Source: Alcanivorax sp.
GTDB taxonomy: Bacteria > Pseudomonadota > Gammaproteobacteria > Pseudomonadales > Alcanivoracaceae
Length of the DNA: 49,374 nucleotides
Assembly: GCA_013823245.1 (NCBI GenBank)
Contig: PNLU01000011.1
Span: 1-49,374 of the forward strand
Reading direction: 5' to 3'
How positions within the stretch are numbered: the stretch's first letter is position 1; the number at the start of each line of letters is the position of its first letter. Below the pieces are notes generated by a model. It was not told the DNA's origin, did no database searches, and was given only the letters and a program-made list of their open reading frames with translations. Position numbers and translations under genes: made by a program. Of the stretch, positions 8,620 to 17,785 are shown piece after piece.

Positions 8620-10032
8620 ATGACGACGTTACAAGGTGAAAACACCTCATTCCAGACAAAAATGTTCAACACCACTTCAAAAGTGGTGCCGATGCACCTG
8701 CAGATCAAGGCGCTCAAGGTGTTGATGAAGGCGAAGAGAAAAACCATCGGAACCAAGACTCCGATGATTCACTTTACCGAGTCGCCTTTGCCCGATGTGA
8801 ACACTCTGGCTATTGAAGATATCGATACCAGCAACCCGTTTCTGTACCGGCAAGGCCAGTGGGGGGCCTATTTCAAGCGTCTGCGTGACGAGGCGCCTGT
8901 ACACTATCAGAAAAACAGCCCGTTCGGTCCATTCTGGTCGATAACGCGCTATGACGATATTCTGTTTGTTGACAAGAACCACGAGTTGTTTTCTTCCGAG
9001 CCGCAAATCATTCTGGGGGATCCCCCGGAGGGTTTATCGGTGGAAATGTTCATCGCCATGGATCCCCCCAAGCACGATGTACAGCGCCGCGCGGTGCAGG
9101 GGGTGGTGGCGCCGCAGAACCTCAAGGAAATGGAGGGGCTGATTCGCCGCCGCACGGCAGAGGTGCTTGATAGCTTGCCTTTGAACACGCCGTTCAACTG
9201 GGTGCCGACGGTATCGAAAGAACTGACTGGCCGGATGCTGGCGACTCTGCTCGATTTTCCCTACGAGGAACGTCACAAGCTGGTTGACTGGTCGGATCGC
9301 TTGTCCGGCGCGTCGTCGGCCACCGGTGGGGAATTTACCAATGAAGATGTCATGTTCGACGATGCCGCAGACATGGCCTGGTCTTTTTCCAGGCTTTGGC
9401 GCGACAAGGAAGCGCGCCGTGCAGCTGGTGAAGAGGTCGGTTTCGACCTGATCAGCATGATGCAGAACAACGAGGATACCAAGGACCTGATCAATCGTCC
9501 GATGGAGTTTATCGGTAATCTGGCGCTGCTGATCGTCGGCGGCAACGACACCACGCGCAACTCGATGAGTGGTGGCGTGCTTGCCCTGAATCAGTTTCCC
9601 GAGGAATTTGCCAAGCTGAAGGCGAATCCGGATCTGATTCCGAATATGGTCTCGGAAATCATCCGTTGGCAAACCCCGCTGGCACATATGCGTCGAGTGG
9701 CCACGCAGGATGTCGAGTTGCATGGCCAGACCATCAAGAAAGGCGATCGTGTGCTGATGTGGTATGCCTCGGGCAATCGTGACGAACGAAAATTCGAGAA
9801 CCCGGATCAGTTAATCATTGATCGTAAGGATGCCAGAAACCATATGTCGTTTGGCTATGGTATCCATCGCTGCATGGGCAACCGCCTTGCCGAACTGCAA
9901 CTGCGCATTCTGTGGGAGGAGCTGCTCAAGCGTTTTGACAACATCGAGGTGGTTGGCGAACCGGAGCGAGTGCAGTCCAACTTTGTGCGGGGCTATTCCA
10001 AGCTGATGGTCAAGTTGACGGCGAAAAAGTAA
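8620..10032 (+). CDS. cytochrome P450 CYP153 family alkane hydroxylase
   Basis: Soluble class I P450 of 470 residues that hydroxylates medium-chain n-alkanes at the terminal carbon. The heme-binding loop FGYGIHRCMG has Cys418 as thiolate ligand, the I-helix oxygen-activation motif GGNDTTR is at 307-313, and the K-helix ExxR is E346-R349. The GGNDTTRNSMSGG and HMRRVATQD stretches are characteristic of CYP153 rather than other bacterial P450s, and the long N-terminus matches the roughly 470-residue Alcanivorax form. ATG 8620 is preferred, with GGAG 6 nt before it; ATG 8608 in frame is possible. Its stop TAA shares one base with the start of the next gene. Alkane use is strongly supported by family and context. 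Confidence 0.93.
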   Translation: MTTLQGENTSFQTKMFNTTSKVVPMHLQIKALKVLMKAKRKTIGTKTPMIHFTESPLPDVNTLAIEDIDTSNPFLYRQGQWGAYFKRLRDEAPVHYQKNSPFGPFWSITRYDDILFVDKNHELFSSEPQIILGDPPEGLSVEMFIAMDPPKHDVQRRAVQGVVAPQNLKEMEGLIRRRTAEVLDSLPLNTPFNWVPTVSKELTGRMLATLLDFPYEERHKLVDWSDRLSGASSATGGEFTNEDVMFDDAADMAWSFSRLWRDKEARRAAGEEVGFDLISMMQNNEDTKDLINRPMEFIGNLALLIVGGNDTTRNSMSGGVLALNQFPEEFAKLKANPDLIPNMVSEIIRWQTPLAHMRRVATQDVELHGQTIKKGDRVLMWYASGNRDERKFENPDQLIIDRKDARNHMSFGYGIHRCMGNRLAELQLRILWEELLKRFDNIEVVGEPERVQSNFVRGYSKLMVKLTAKK

Positions 10033-11687
10033 TGAGTCGTCAGGCGGAGGTGGCGTCAGAGCAGTTTGACTATGTGGTAGTTGGCGCCGGCTCAGCCGGA
10101 TGCGTTGTAGCTAACCGGCTGTCCGAGAGCGGCTGCTATTCTGTGCTGCTGCTTGAGGCCGGGCCGGAGAGCCGTCGTAACCCGTTCGTGAACATGCCGC
10201 TGGGCTTTTTGCAGCTGATGTTCAGCCGTCGCTATAACTGGCAGTTCAACACCGAGCCGCAGCGGCATATGTATGGTCGCTCGTTGTTCCAGCCACGGGG
10301 CAAGATGCTCGGCGGGTCGAGCGGCATCAACGCTCAGGTTTATATCCGCGGTCACGCCCGGGACTACGATGAATGGGCGCAGCGGGGTTGCCAGGGATGG
10401 TCATACCAGGAAGTGCTGCCTTACTTCACGAAGTCGGAGAATTTCGAGCCGCCATTAAACCCGCTTGACGCGCCGTTTCATGGTCGGGGAGGTCCGCTCA
10501 ATGTTGCCGAGCGTCGTTATACCAATCCCCTTAGTCGGGTGTTTGTTGAGTCCGCAAAGCAGGCGGGATACCGCCACAACAGTGACTTTAACGGCCATGA
10601 TCAGGAGGGCGTGGGTTTCTACTACGCCTATCAGAAAAATGGTGCACGATGCAGCAATGCACGCGCCTATCTTGAGCCAGCGGCAGGACGCACCAACCTG
10701 ACGATACGAAGTGGTTCACAGGTCACCCGGGTCCTGCTCGAAGGAACCCGTGCTGTCGGTGTGGAGTATCGGAACGGGGCGGGCCTGGTGCAGGTGCGAG
10801 TAGCGCGCGAGGTGGTGCTCTGCGGTGGCGCGTTCAATTCACCGCAGCTGCTGATGTTATCCGGTATCGGTCCGCGTGAGGAACTCGTTCGGCACGGCAT
10901 TGAGGTGCGTCACGCGCTGCAAGGGGTAGGGCAGAATCTACAGGACCATATCGACGTGTTCGTCCGCGCCAAGGCACGCACCCGTCTGGGCATTTCGATG
11001 CATCCAAGCTACTGGCACAAGGGATTATGGGCCGTGCTGCAGTATCTGGCTGGTCGGCGCGGTGTGCTGTCCAGCAATGGCGCCGAAGCCGGCGGGTTTA
11101 TCCGCTCCCGGCCGCAAGAGCCGATTCCCGATCTGCAGCTGCACTTCGGCCCCATGCTCTACGCTGATCACGGGCGGGACATGAAGACCGCGATGAGTGG
11201 TTATGGCTACATAGTCATGATCTACGGGCTTCGGCCTTTGTCACGGGGCCGCGTCGGTCTGCACAGCGCTGATCCCTATGCGGCGCCGCTGATCGATCCC
11301 GCCTATTTGTCCGATCCCGCGGATGTTGAGCAACTTGTTCGCGGAGTGCGACTGGTGCGCGAGATTCTCGCGCAGCCAGCTTTTGCGCCGCACCATGATA
11401 CCGAGGTTTCCCCGGGAGAAGCGCGGTTGTCGGACCAAGACCTCGCCGACTGGGTGCGGCGCAGCGCTGAATCGGCGTATCACCCGGTCGGCACGTGTAA
11501 AATGGGTGTCGATTCGCAGGCAGTGGTGGACCCGCGTTTGCGAGTGCATGGTGTGCAGTGTCTGCGGGTCATCGACGCGTCGATCATGCCGACCCTGGTG
11601 GGTGGCAATACCAACCAGCCGGCGACCATGATCGGCGAGAAGGGCGCTGCGATGATGCTTGAGGATGCCGCGACATCTGGCGCCTGA
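10032..11687 (+). CDS. GMC-family alcohol dehydrogenase (AlkJ-like) in the CYP153 operon
   Basis: FAD-dependent GMC oxidoreductase of 551 residues, expected to oxidise the 1-alkanol from CYP153 to the aldehyde. GAGSAG is at 18-23, the GGSSGINAQVYIRG signature follows, and the active-site segment YHPVGTCKMG and GGNTNQPATMIGEK are intact near the C-terminus. The start ATG shares its A with the P450 stop codon, so the two are translationally coupled. It resembles the GMC protein at 499 throughout but has an N-terminal extension of about 7 residues and a distinct central region. In A. borkumensis the equivalent gene is, from memory, called alkJ2; I do not assign a symbol. Confidence 0.9.
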   Translation: MSRQAEVASEQFDYVVVGAGSAGCVVANRLSESGCYSVLLLEAGPESRRNPFVNMPLGFLQLMFSRRYNWQFNTEPQRHMYGRSLFQPRGKMLGGSSGINAQVYIRGHARDYDEWAQRGCQGWSYQEVLPYFTKSENFEPPLNPLDAPFHGRGGPLNVAERRYTNPLSRVFVESAKQAGYRHNSDFNGHDQEGVGFYYAYQKNGARCSNARAYLEPAAGRTNLTIRSGSQVTRVLLEGTRAVGVEYRNGAGLVQVRVAREVVLCGGAFNSPQLLMLSGIGPREELVRHGIEVRHALQGVGQNLQDHIDVFVRAKARTRLGISMHPSYWHKGLWAVLQYLAGRRGVLSSNGAEAGGFIRSRPQEPIPDLQLHFGPMLYADHGRDMKTAMSGYGYIVMIYGLRPLSRGRVGLHSADPYAAPLIDPAYLSDPADVEQLVRGVRLVREILAQPAFAPHHDTEVSPGEARLSDQDLADWVRRSAESAYHPVGTCKMGVDSQAVVDPRLRVHGVQCLRVIDASIMPTLVGGNTNQPATMIGEKGAAMMLEDAATSGA

Positions 11688-11721
11688 GAAAACCTTCCCG
11701 AAATTGAGTTTGAGAGAGGCC

Positions 11722-12954
11722 ATGGCGAACAAATCGCAGCAGGTGACAGTCATCGTTGGCGGTGGGCATGCAGCAGGTGCGCTTTTGGCGGCCTTGCTGC
11801 AAGGCAGATACCCGCATGAGGTGGTGCTGGTCGGTGAAGAACCGCATCCACCGTACCAGCGACCACCTTTGTCGAAGCATTATCTGGCCGGTGAGGTTGA
11901 GCAGGAATCACTGTACCTGAAGCCACGCTCGCTATACGACAATGCGGGCTATCAATTGCGGCTCGGTGTGCGTGTCGAGCAGATCGACCGAGACAGCAAG
12001 ACGGTCAAATTATCCGATCACAGCATGATCCGGTACGACCACCTTGTCCTGGCCACGGGCTCACAGGTTCGCCGCCTGACATCGCCGGGGGCCGAGTTGA
12101 AGGGTATTTACTATTTGCATGACATCGCTGACGCCGATGCCCTGCGCGAGGCGCTCGTGCCGGGCAAGCGTCTGGTCATCGTCGGCGGTGGTTTTGTCGG
12201 CCTTGAGGTCGCTGCCAGTGCCGTCAAGAAGGGTGTCAGTGTCACGGTGCTGGAAGCGGCCGAGCGTCTGATGCAGCGGGTGACCGGGCCGGAGATGTCC
12301 GCCTTTTTCTGTGCCAGACACCGTGATGCCGGGGTGGAGGTACGACTGGATACCGGGGTGACCGGGTTCGAGACCGGGGATCACGGTCGTGTCGCCGGGG
12401 TCAGGTTGGCCAATGGCGACACGGTGCCCGCGGATATCGTGCTTGTCTCGATTGGCGTCATACCGGATACCGCCCTGGCAGAGGCGGCCGGCCTGGCCTG
12501 CGATGGCGGTATTCTCGTTGACGAGTTTACTCGCACCGATGACCCTGCGATTCTGGCGATCGGCGACTGCACACGTCATCGCAATCTTTTTTTTGAAGAC
12601 AGGTTGCGGCTTGAGTCGGTAGCCAATGCTGTGGATCAGGCGCGTACTGCCGCAGCGATATTGATGGGAGAGGACAAGCCCTACGATAGCGTGCCGTGGT
12701 TCTGGTCGAACCAGTATGACATTCGCCTGCAGATGGTCGGTTTGTCGCAGGGCCATGACCAGCGTGTCATGCGTGGCAGCCCGGCGGACAAGGGATTTGC
12801 GGTGTTCTACTTGCGCGACGGCCGCGTCATCGCGGTCGATGCGGTCAACCTGCCGATCGCCTTTATGGTCGGCAAGCAGCTGGTGCAGCGACGCCAGGCT
12901 GTCAGCCCTGACGTATTGAGCGATCCGCATACCGATCTGAAATCTCTGCTCTGA
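11722..12954 (+). CDS. FAD-dependent ferredoxin reductase
   Basis: NAD(P)H:ferredoxin reductase of 410 residues, of the putidaredoxin/rubredoxin reductase type, passing electrons from NADH to the operon ferredoxin. The FAD Rossmann motif GGGHAAG is at 13-19, the PPLSKHYL segment typical of the class near 48-55, the NADH-binding GGGFVGLE near 154-161, and the C-terminal FAD motif AIGDC near 285-290. I choose ATG 11722, preceded by GAGAGAGG; upstream in-frame codons would overlap the GMC gene. With 34 nt to the preceding gene it completes a self-sufficient operon of hydroxylase, redox chain and alcohol dehydrogenase. Confidence 0.92.
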   Translation: MANKSQQVTVIVGGGHAAGALLAALLQGRYPHEVVLVGEEPHPPYQRPPLSKHYLAGEVEQESLYLKPRSLYDNAGYQLRLGVRVEQIDRDSKTVKLSDHSMIRYDHLVLATGSQVRRLTSPGAELKGIYYLHDIADADALREALVPGKRLVIVGGGFVGLEVAASAVKKGVSVTVLEAAERLMQRVTGPEMSAFFCARHRDAGVEVRLDTGVTGFETGDHGRVAGVRLANGDTVPADIVLVSIGVIPDTALAEAAGLACDGGILVDEFTRTDDPAILAIGDCTRHRNLFFEDRLRLESVANAVDQARTAAAILMGEDKPYDSVPWFWSNQYDIRLQMVGLSQGHDQRVMRGSPADKGFAVFYLRDGRVIAVDAVNLPIAFMVGKQLVQRRQAVSPDVLSDPHTDLKSLL

Positions 12955-13046
12955 AACCGCCCTTTGGCAGCGAGGCTGGCAAGCTCCGTTCACCGGCATC
13001 GCTGTCAACCTTCCCGGCCTGCTGTTCCCCCACTGAAAAGATACTC

Positions 13047-13072
13047 AAAAAAAAGCCCCCTCAAGGGGGGGC
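13047..13072 (-). terminator. intrinsic terminator of the lipoprotein operon
   Basis: Read on the minus strand, a G+C stem (GCCCCC paired with GGGGGC, 13072-13055) is followed by eight T residues (13054-13047). It lies 44 bp past the stop of the minus-strand lipoprotein gene. The T-run exists only for minus-strand transcripts; on the plus strand the stem is followed by A residues, so it should not stop the CYP153 operon efficiently. Confidence 0.8.
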
Positions 13073-13115
13073 AAAAAATGGCACACGCGGGGTGTGCACA
13101 CGGGTAGCGGCCGGA

Positions 13116-16100
13116 CTAGAAGTCCTTGACTGGCAAGAAAGTGAAGGTCAGGTCAACCGCCAGTGGCGGCACCTCAAGGTTTACCGACGCGAGTCCTATG
13201 CCAAACAGATCGATGTTGGCGGGAATCTGCAGCGGGTCCGGGTTGGATACCTTGAGAATCAGCCTGCCATCGTCAACAAAGCGCAGTGGCCCTTCGAGGG
13301 TAACGTTGTTGACCCGCTTGCTGCGGATATCGTGGCCCAGCTCAATGAGCAGTCTGGGTTCAAGCTCCGGTGCGTCAATGAGCAGATCAAAGGTGGTGCT
13401 GAACCAGGGGCCGTCGTCCGTATCAGTGATATAGCCGGTAATCGAGGGAGAGCCTGGTTCGTTTAGCAAACGCAGTACCAGCGGGCCGGTATCCAGAGGG
13501 ATGGTAATCAGCCCCAGGGCTCTCGCCTCCAGGAACACGCTGGTGGTGGTCAGTGAGTTCGGGAATACATGGGCCAGTACAGCGCCCTGAATCCGGTCAT
13601 CGGTTGCCGGGTTGCCATCCAGCAGTCGCCGGTTGACTTCAACGTTCGGGTCGAACTCCCGCGGCCCGGCCTGCAGAGCGCCGGTACTGACAAAGGCAAA
13701 TTTCCTTTCCGGGCAATTCTGACCGATCGAGCAGCCCAGCTCGGCATTGGTGACCACGCCGCCAGTGCTGGCCAGCCTCAAACGCAGATGGTTGGCGGGA
13801 GCCTCGATAACGCCATTGTTGTTGACTGCGCCCTGCTCCTGGGGATCGAGGACCAGGTTGGCGTTGACATCGGCGACGGGTAACGAGCGCAGTGTCACCA
13901 GCGAGTAGCGCTGCTCATCACCGACCACGCGGAAATGATTGACCATGTTCGGGCCGCCTTCACGGGGCGCCGGGGCTGTGCTGCTGCTTTGCGATATCTG
14001 CCGGGTCTGAATCGGGGCGCCATCCGGAGCGCAGACAGCATTGACGCCACAGTTCGGGTTGCTGGCCACCGATCTCAGGGTGTGGCGGTACAGTGCACCT
14101 ACCTGCCAGGGGGAATCAGGATGAAACTCGATGCGCTGGGGCAGGTGTGTGATTTGTCCGGGTTCGATCACCCAACTACCATCATCAAGTCGTCTTTCGA
14201 CGAAAAAGGTGTCGCTATTGACGCTGGCCGGATCAATATTCCGATTGAAGACAACGCGCACGCCGAAGTCCTTGTACAGCTCCGCAACCGGGATCAGCGG
14301 GTCGCTGCTCTGGCCGCCGGTGCAGCGGCCGTTACGCCAAGTGTTTTCGGGGCCGGTGAGCACGGCGCCGGTCAGGGCGCACGGGTAGCCCGGGAAAACG
14401 CTGGCCACCAGCGGCGCGCGAAGGTTGGCAGGATTGCCGCCCGGGATAAAGAGATCATCCAGGCGCAAGGACAGCGTTTCATCCTGGCTCAGTGGATTAC
14501 CCTGCACATCGCGAAGCAAGCTGCTCAGCTGGATCTGAATGTCCATATTGTGGCGAATCAGCGAGCCTTCGATGATGACAGTGGCACCGTCGTGCCGCAT
14601 GGGGGCCTGTTCGCGGGTCACTGGTATGCCGTCTGCAGTGATGCTGATGGCACCGTCGAGAAACACGCTGGCCGGATCCAGCGCCTTGTTGAAGTTAAGA
14701 ATGACGGCGTCGCCGGGCCGGGCGTTTGACTGGAAGTCATCACCCGGCGACCAGGACTGCAGTGTCAGGGGGCGGGAGTCGGTTTCCGGCATCGGCGGGT
14801 TGCGCAAGCCAGCAAAGGATTCCAGCCGGAATGAGAGCATGGCGCTGCCTTGCTCCAGGCCAAGAATTTCCGGCTCGACTATGGCCACGGCATCAAGCAC
14901 CAGCACGCCGTTCTCGACGATCGCCATGCCAACCAATTGCACATTCAGCAGGTTCTGGCTGAGCGCGGCATTGGCCACCCCGCCTTCCGCTGTCATGGCC
15001 ACATCCATGTTTAGCAGCGCGTAGCGGGGCGCGGTCTGGCTGCGGCTGAACGGGTTTTCAATCAGGAAGCCGTTGGCGTCGCTGAGCAGGGTAATGAATA
15101 TGTTGCCGGTATCAATGCCGGCATTTACTTCACCGAGAATGTTGACGTCCACAGGTGAAGCTTGCAGTACCGAACCGGCCGGAACGCGCAGCGGAACGGC
15201 GTCGGGGAAGTTGGGCACGAATGCGAGATCCGCAGCCAGTGCCCCGTCCAGCGAGATGACGGTGCTGTCGCCGATCAGGAAGGTATCCACCGGTGCCTGG
15301 TTGGCAGGTTGCCCGGTCAGTTTTGCCGTCAGTTCCGGTTGCTCATCACCGATCGTGCCGACCTTGATGACCGTTGTTTCTCTCGGCAGCGTCGCTTTCG
15401 GCGTGAAGGTGCGCTCGACGGTATCCAGCACCTCGCCGGCTCTGCTCTTGATCCCGTCGATGATCAGGGTGTGTTCCACCGCCTCCAGATCGATGTGCGG
15501 GTCAAGGACCAGATAACGGCCTTGCAGCAACAACGAGGCCTTAACCAGTTGCTGCTGATCGTTAATCAGCTGGACCTGTTCACCATAAATCGCACTGGCA
15601 GGGTCAAGCGGGCGGTTGAACACCATGCGTAGCGTGCTCATGTCGTTGACACGTGCGTCGTCGATGTCGGCGAGCAATGAAACCGGATCGAGTGGCGTGA
15701 CGGCCATTAACGAGAGCGCGCCGGTTCCGGTCTGATTGGCAAATCCAGTCTGGCTGCCGGCGGTGTCGAAGTAAAAGTTACTGAATGCATCAATGTTGAC
15801 AGAGCCGAGCCCGTCATCGCCGACACTAAGCTGATAACGATGATTGGGCAACAGCGCCGGCTCCGGCGTCAGTATCAGTCCCTGACCATTGTCGACCACC
15901 TGATGTTGGTAGCCAAGCGCATTGCTGTCTTCATCGCTGAGCAGAAAGCGCTCGTCAATGTTGTCCAGCACATCGGTCTCGAGTGGTGCGGAAAAGCGCA
16001 GTATGATCTTTGTGCTGGGCGGGACCTCCTGCTGCTCCGGATACGGGTAGGCGAACAGCAATGTATCTGGTGGGCTCCACGAGCTCTCGATCTTGCCGCG

Positions 16101-16184
16101 GTCATCGCCACAGGCGCTGAGCAGCACCGCGAAGAGCAGCAATGCGCCGCGCATGAACCATGGGTAAAGAACTGGGCAGTTCAT
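13116..16184 (-). CDS. very large Ig-like lipoprotein
   Basis: Exported lipoprotein of 1022 residues. The signal peptide ends in the lipobox LLSAC with Cys25 as the lipidation site. The mature part is built of beta-rich units resembling bacterial Ig-like (Big_5/SbsA-type) domains, with recurring patterns such as TKIILRFSAPLE, TLRMVFNRPLDPASA, AVILNFNKALDPASV and GVRVVFNRNIDPASV followed by a roughly 80-residue fold. Start ATG 16184 has AAGGAG 6 nt upstream. It lies 33 bp after the FadL-like gene on the same strand and shares its transcript and terminator. Function is unknown; a cell-surface or periplasmic partner of the barrel protein is a guess from gene order. Asp in position +2 (CGDD) would suggest inner-membrane retention by the enterobacterial rule, but the second residue here is Gly, so outer membrane is likelier. 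Confidence 0.85.
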   Translation of the reverse strand: MNCPVLYPWFMRGALLLFAVLLSACGDDRGKIESSWSPPDTLLFAYPYPEQQEVPPSTKIILRFSAPLETDVLDNIDERFLLSDEDSNALGYQHQVVDNGQGLILTPEPALLPNHRYQLSVGDDGLGSVNIDAFSNFYFDTAGSQTGFANQTGTGALSLMAVTPLDPVSLLADIDDARVNDMSTLRMVFNRPLDPASAIYGEQVQLINDQQQLVKASLLLQGRYLVLDPHIDLEAVEHTLIIDGIKSRAGEVLDTVERTFTPKATLPRETTVIKVGTIGDEQPELTAKLTGQPANQAPVDTFLIGDSTVISLDGALAADLAFVPNFPDAVPLRVPAGSVLQASPVDVNILGEVNAGIDTGNIFITLLSDANGFLIENPFSRSQTAPRYALLNMDVAMTAEGGVANAALSQNLLNVQLVGMAIVENGVLVLDAVAIVEPEILGLEQGSAMLSFRLESFAGLRNPPMPETDSRPLTLQSWSPGDDFQSNARPGDAVILNFNKALDPASVFLDGAISITADGIPVTREQAPMRHDGATVIIEGSLIRHNMDIQIQLSSLLRDVQGNPLSQDETLSLRLDDLFIPGGNPANLRAPLVASVFPGYPCALTGAVLTGPENTWRNGRCTGGQSSDPLIPVAELYKDFGVRVVFNRNIDPASVNSDTFFVERRLDDGSWVIEPGQITHLPQRIEFHPDSPWQVGALYRHTLRSVASNPNCGVNAVCAPDGAPIQTRQISQSSSTAPAPREGGPNMVNHFRVVGDEQRYSLVTLRSLPVADVNANLVLDPQEQGAVNNNGVIEAPANHLRLRLASTGGVVTNAELGCSIGQNCPERKFAFVSTGALQAGPREFDPNVEVNRRLLDGNPATDDRIQGAVLAHVFPNSLTTTSVFLEARALGLITIPLDTGPLVLRLLNEPGSPSITGYITDTDDGPWFSTTFDLLIDAPELEPRLLIELGHDIRSKRVNNVTLEGPLRFVDDGRLILKVSNPDPLQIPANIDLFGIGLASVNLEVPPLAVDLTFTFLPVKDF

Positions 16185-16217
16185 ATTATTCTCCTTATCT
16201 AGTGTTGCGTTACACTA

Positions 16218-17606
16218 TCAAAAGCGCAGCGACAACGAGCCGGAAATGACATGCACGTCGCCATCGGCCCTGACGGTTTCATACGGGGCCGGGTCGGTGG
16301 GCGAGTTGATTGATGTCAGATCAAAATCTGCGTCATCAAGCTGCTGATACTGGTAGGCAATTGACAGTACCAGAGGCTTGCCGATGATCGGGGTGTTATT
16401 GATCCTGTAATCAGCGCCGACGCCGACAATCAGGCGATCAGTGTCGAGAAAGTTGACGTCTTGAGACTGGCGCGACTTGAGTGGCGAGTCCTCGATGGCA
16501 ATGCCGCCGTAGAGCGTCAGGGCGTCATCCCACTGGTACCTGGCGCCGAGACGGGTCACGGTGATGTCGCTGAACTTGAGGTCAGCCTGATTACGCACGG
16601 TGTCGCCGGCGAACTCCTTTTCCAGTCTGGACCACTGCTGGCGCTCTACGGTGGCGACCAGCTCGAACTTGTTGATCGGCAGTAACAGGCCCACTCCGTA
16701 GACGCGCGGCTGGAAGGTATCGAGAGTCGTCAGCGCCAGATCAAGACCGGGCTCCGGAATAACCCCGGGAATAACCACATTGGCATCAACATCAACGTCG
16801 TAGCTCGATTCATCACGCCAGAACAGGGCCAGCTCCGGCTTTAACCCAAACGGCAGGCAGGCCTGCGAGCCGCATAGTACATCGTTGAGCCTGATATTGG
16901 CGCCGACAGAGGGCGAGAGCGAGGGCTCCGCTTCCAGAGAGAGCCGTTCCGAGTCGGTGTTGCCGGCCAGATCGGATACTGCTTCCAGACGGGCCTTGGC
17001 AGCCAGTGTCAACCGCGCGGAAACTCCGACATCGACGCCGTGGAGCAGGTTGCCAATCGCGCCGCCAAGGGAAAGAAACAGGGGCTGGGACTGAAAACGC
17101 AGAAACTGCCCCTCTTCACTGGTATTGGCCGCGAAAGGCAGTGCGTTACTGGTAAATTCGTCAACGCCCACATTGATGCCGAGGTAGACAGGGGTGCCGC
17201 CGCCATCACTGGTGCCGGCCATGCGGGTCTTGATGCCGAGCAATAGCAGCTCAGAACTCTGATCCGAGAGGACATTATTACCGCGTTCGAACGGTGCACT
17301 ACCACCCCTTGAGCGGGCACGAAGCTCCTGATCGCCATATTGTATCACGGCGGTGACCTCCCCCTCCGGCGAGCGGGCGAGCGCAGCAGGGTTGTAGTAG
17401 GTGGCCCAGGCGCCACTATCGAAGACACTGAATGCCTGGGCGGAGCCGACATTGACCGGGCCGAGACCGTATGTGCTGGCGGCATCGCCGGCACCGGCGA
17501 TGAGTATTGTGGGTGACCACGCGAACAGGGCGGCGAGAACCAGCCGGGGCAGCTGGCGTGGTTGTGATGCAGCACGGGGACGAGAATTTTTGCGGGGGTT
17601 AATCAT
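16218..17606 (-). CDS. FadL-like outer-membrane barrel protein
   Basis: Exported protein of 462 residues with a basic N-terminus and signal peptide to about residue 40, a mature part rich in alternating amphipathic strands, and a C-terminal LSLRF ending in Phe as expected for outer-membrane beta-barrels. The segment ATYYNPAALAR, early in the mature protein, is typical of the FadL/TodX hydrocarbon and fatty-acid transporter group and related TraF_2-like proteins. ATG 17606 follows an AGAGGA site. It is first in a two-gene unit with the giant lipoprotein. Beside the CYP153 operon, uptake of alkanes or fatty acids is plausible, but no substrate can be read from sequence. Confidence 0.75.
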   Translation of the reverse strand: MINPRKNSRPRAASQPRQLPRLVLAALFAWSPTILIAGAGDAASTYGLGPVNVGSAQAFSVFDSGAWATYYNPAALARSPEGEVTAVIQYGDQELRARSRGGSAPFERGNNVLSDQSSELLLLGIKTRMAGTSDGGGTPVYLGINVGVDEFTSNALPFAANTSEEGQFLRFQSQPLFLSLGGAIGNLLHGVDVGVSARLTLAAKARLEAVSDLAGNTDSERLSLEAEPSLSPSVGANIRLNDVLCGSQACLPFGLKPELALFWRDESSYDVDVDANVVIPGVIPEPGLDLALTTLDTFQPRVYGVGLLLPINKFELVATVERQQWSRLEKEFAGDTVRNQADLKFSDITVTRLGARYQWDDALTLYGGIAIEDSPLKSRQSQDVNFLDTDRLIVGVGADYRINNTPIIGKPLVLSIAYQYQQLDDADFDLTSINSPTDPAPYETVRADGDVHVISGSLSLRF

Positions 17607-17785
17607 AAGATGTCCTCTTTATTTTTTTGGCAGTATTATAATATAATGCAGGCTTGGTTGTACCTTGGCGCCTGACAGTATTATTTGTCACCTATGCCTG
17701 TGTACACAAGCAGAACTTCTAGTGTAGCTTATGAGGCCTTGATGAAAAATAAGAATAAGGTATCATTCTGGCTGGCTGGCTGATG
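17607..17785 (-). promoter_or_regulatory. AT-rich promoter region of the FadL-like gene
   Basis: The 179-bp gap between the diguanylate cyclase end and the FadL-like start holds a strongly AT-rich patch at about 17632-17647 with overlapping TATTAT/TATAAT sequences on the minus strand, a good -10 candidate about 30 bp before the start codon. A small GACA-N8-TGTC inverted repeat lies near 17676. No clear -35 box is visible. Confidence 0.4.

Noticed and set aside
13047-13072. Terminator of the CYP153 operon on the plus strand
   Set aside because: The stem is followed by A residues on the plus strand; only the minus strand has a T-run.
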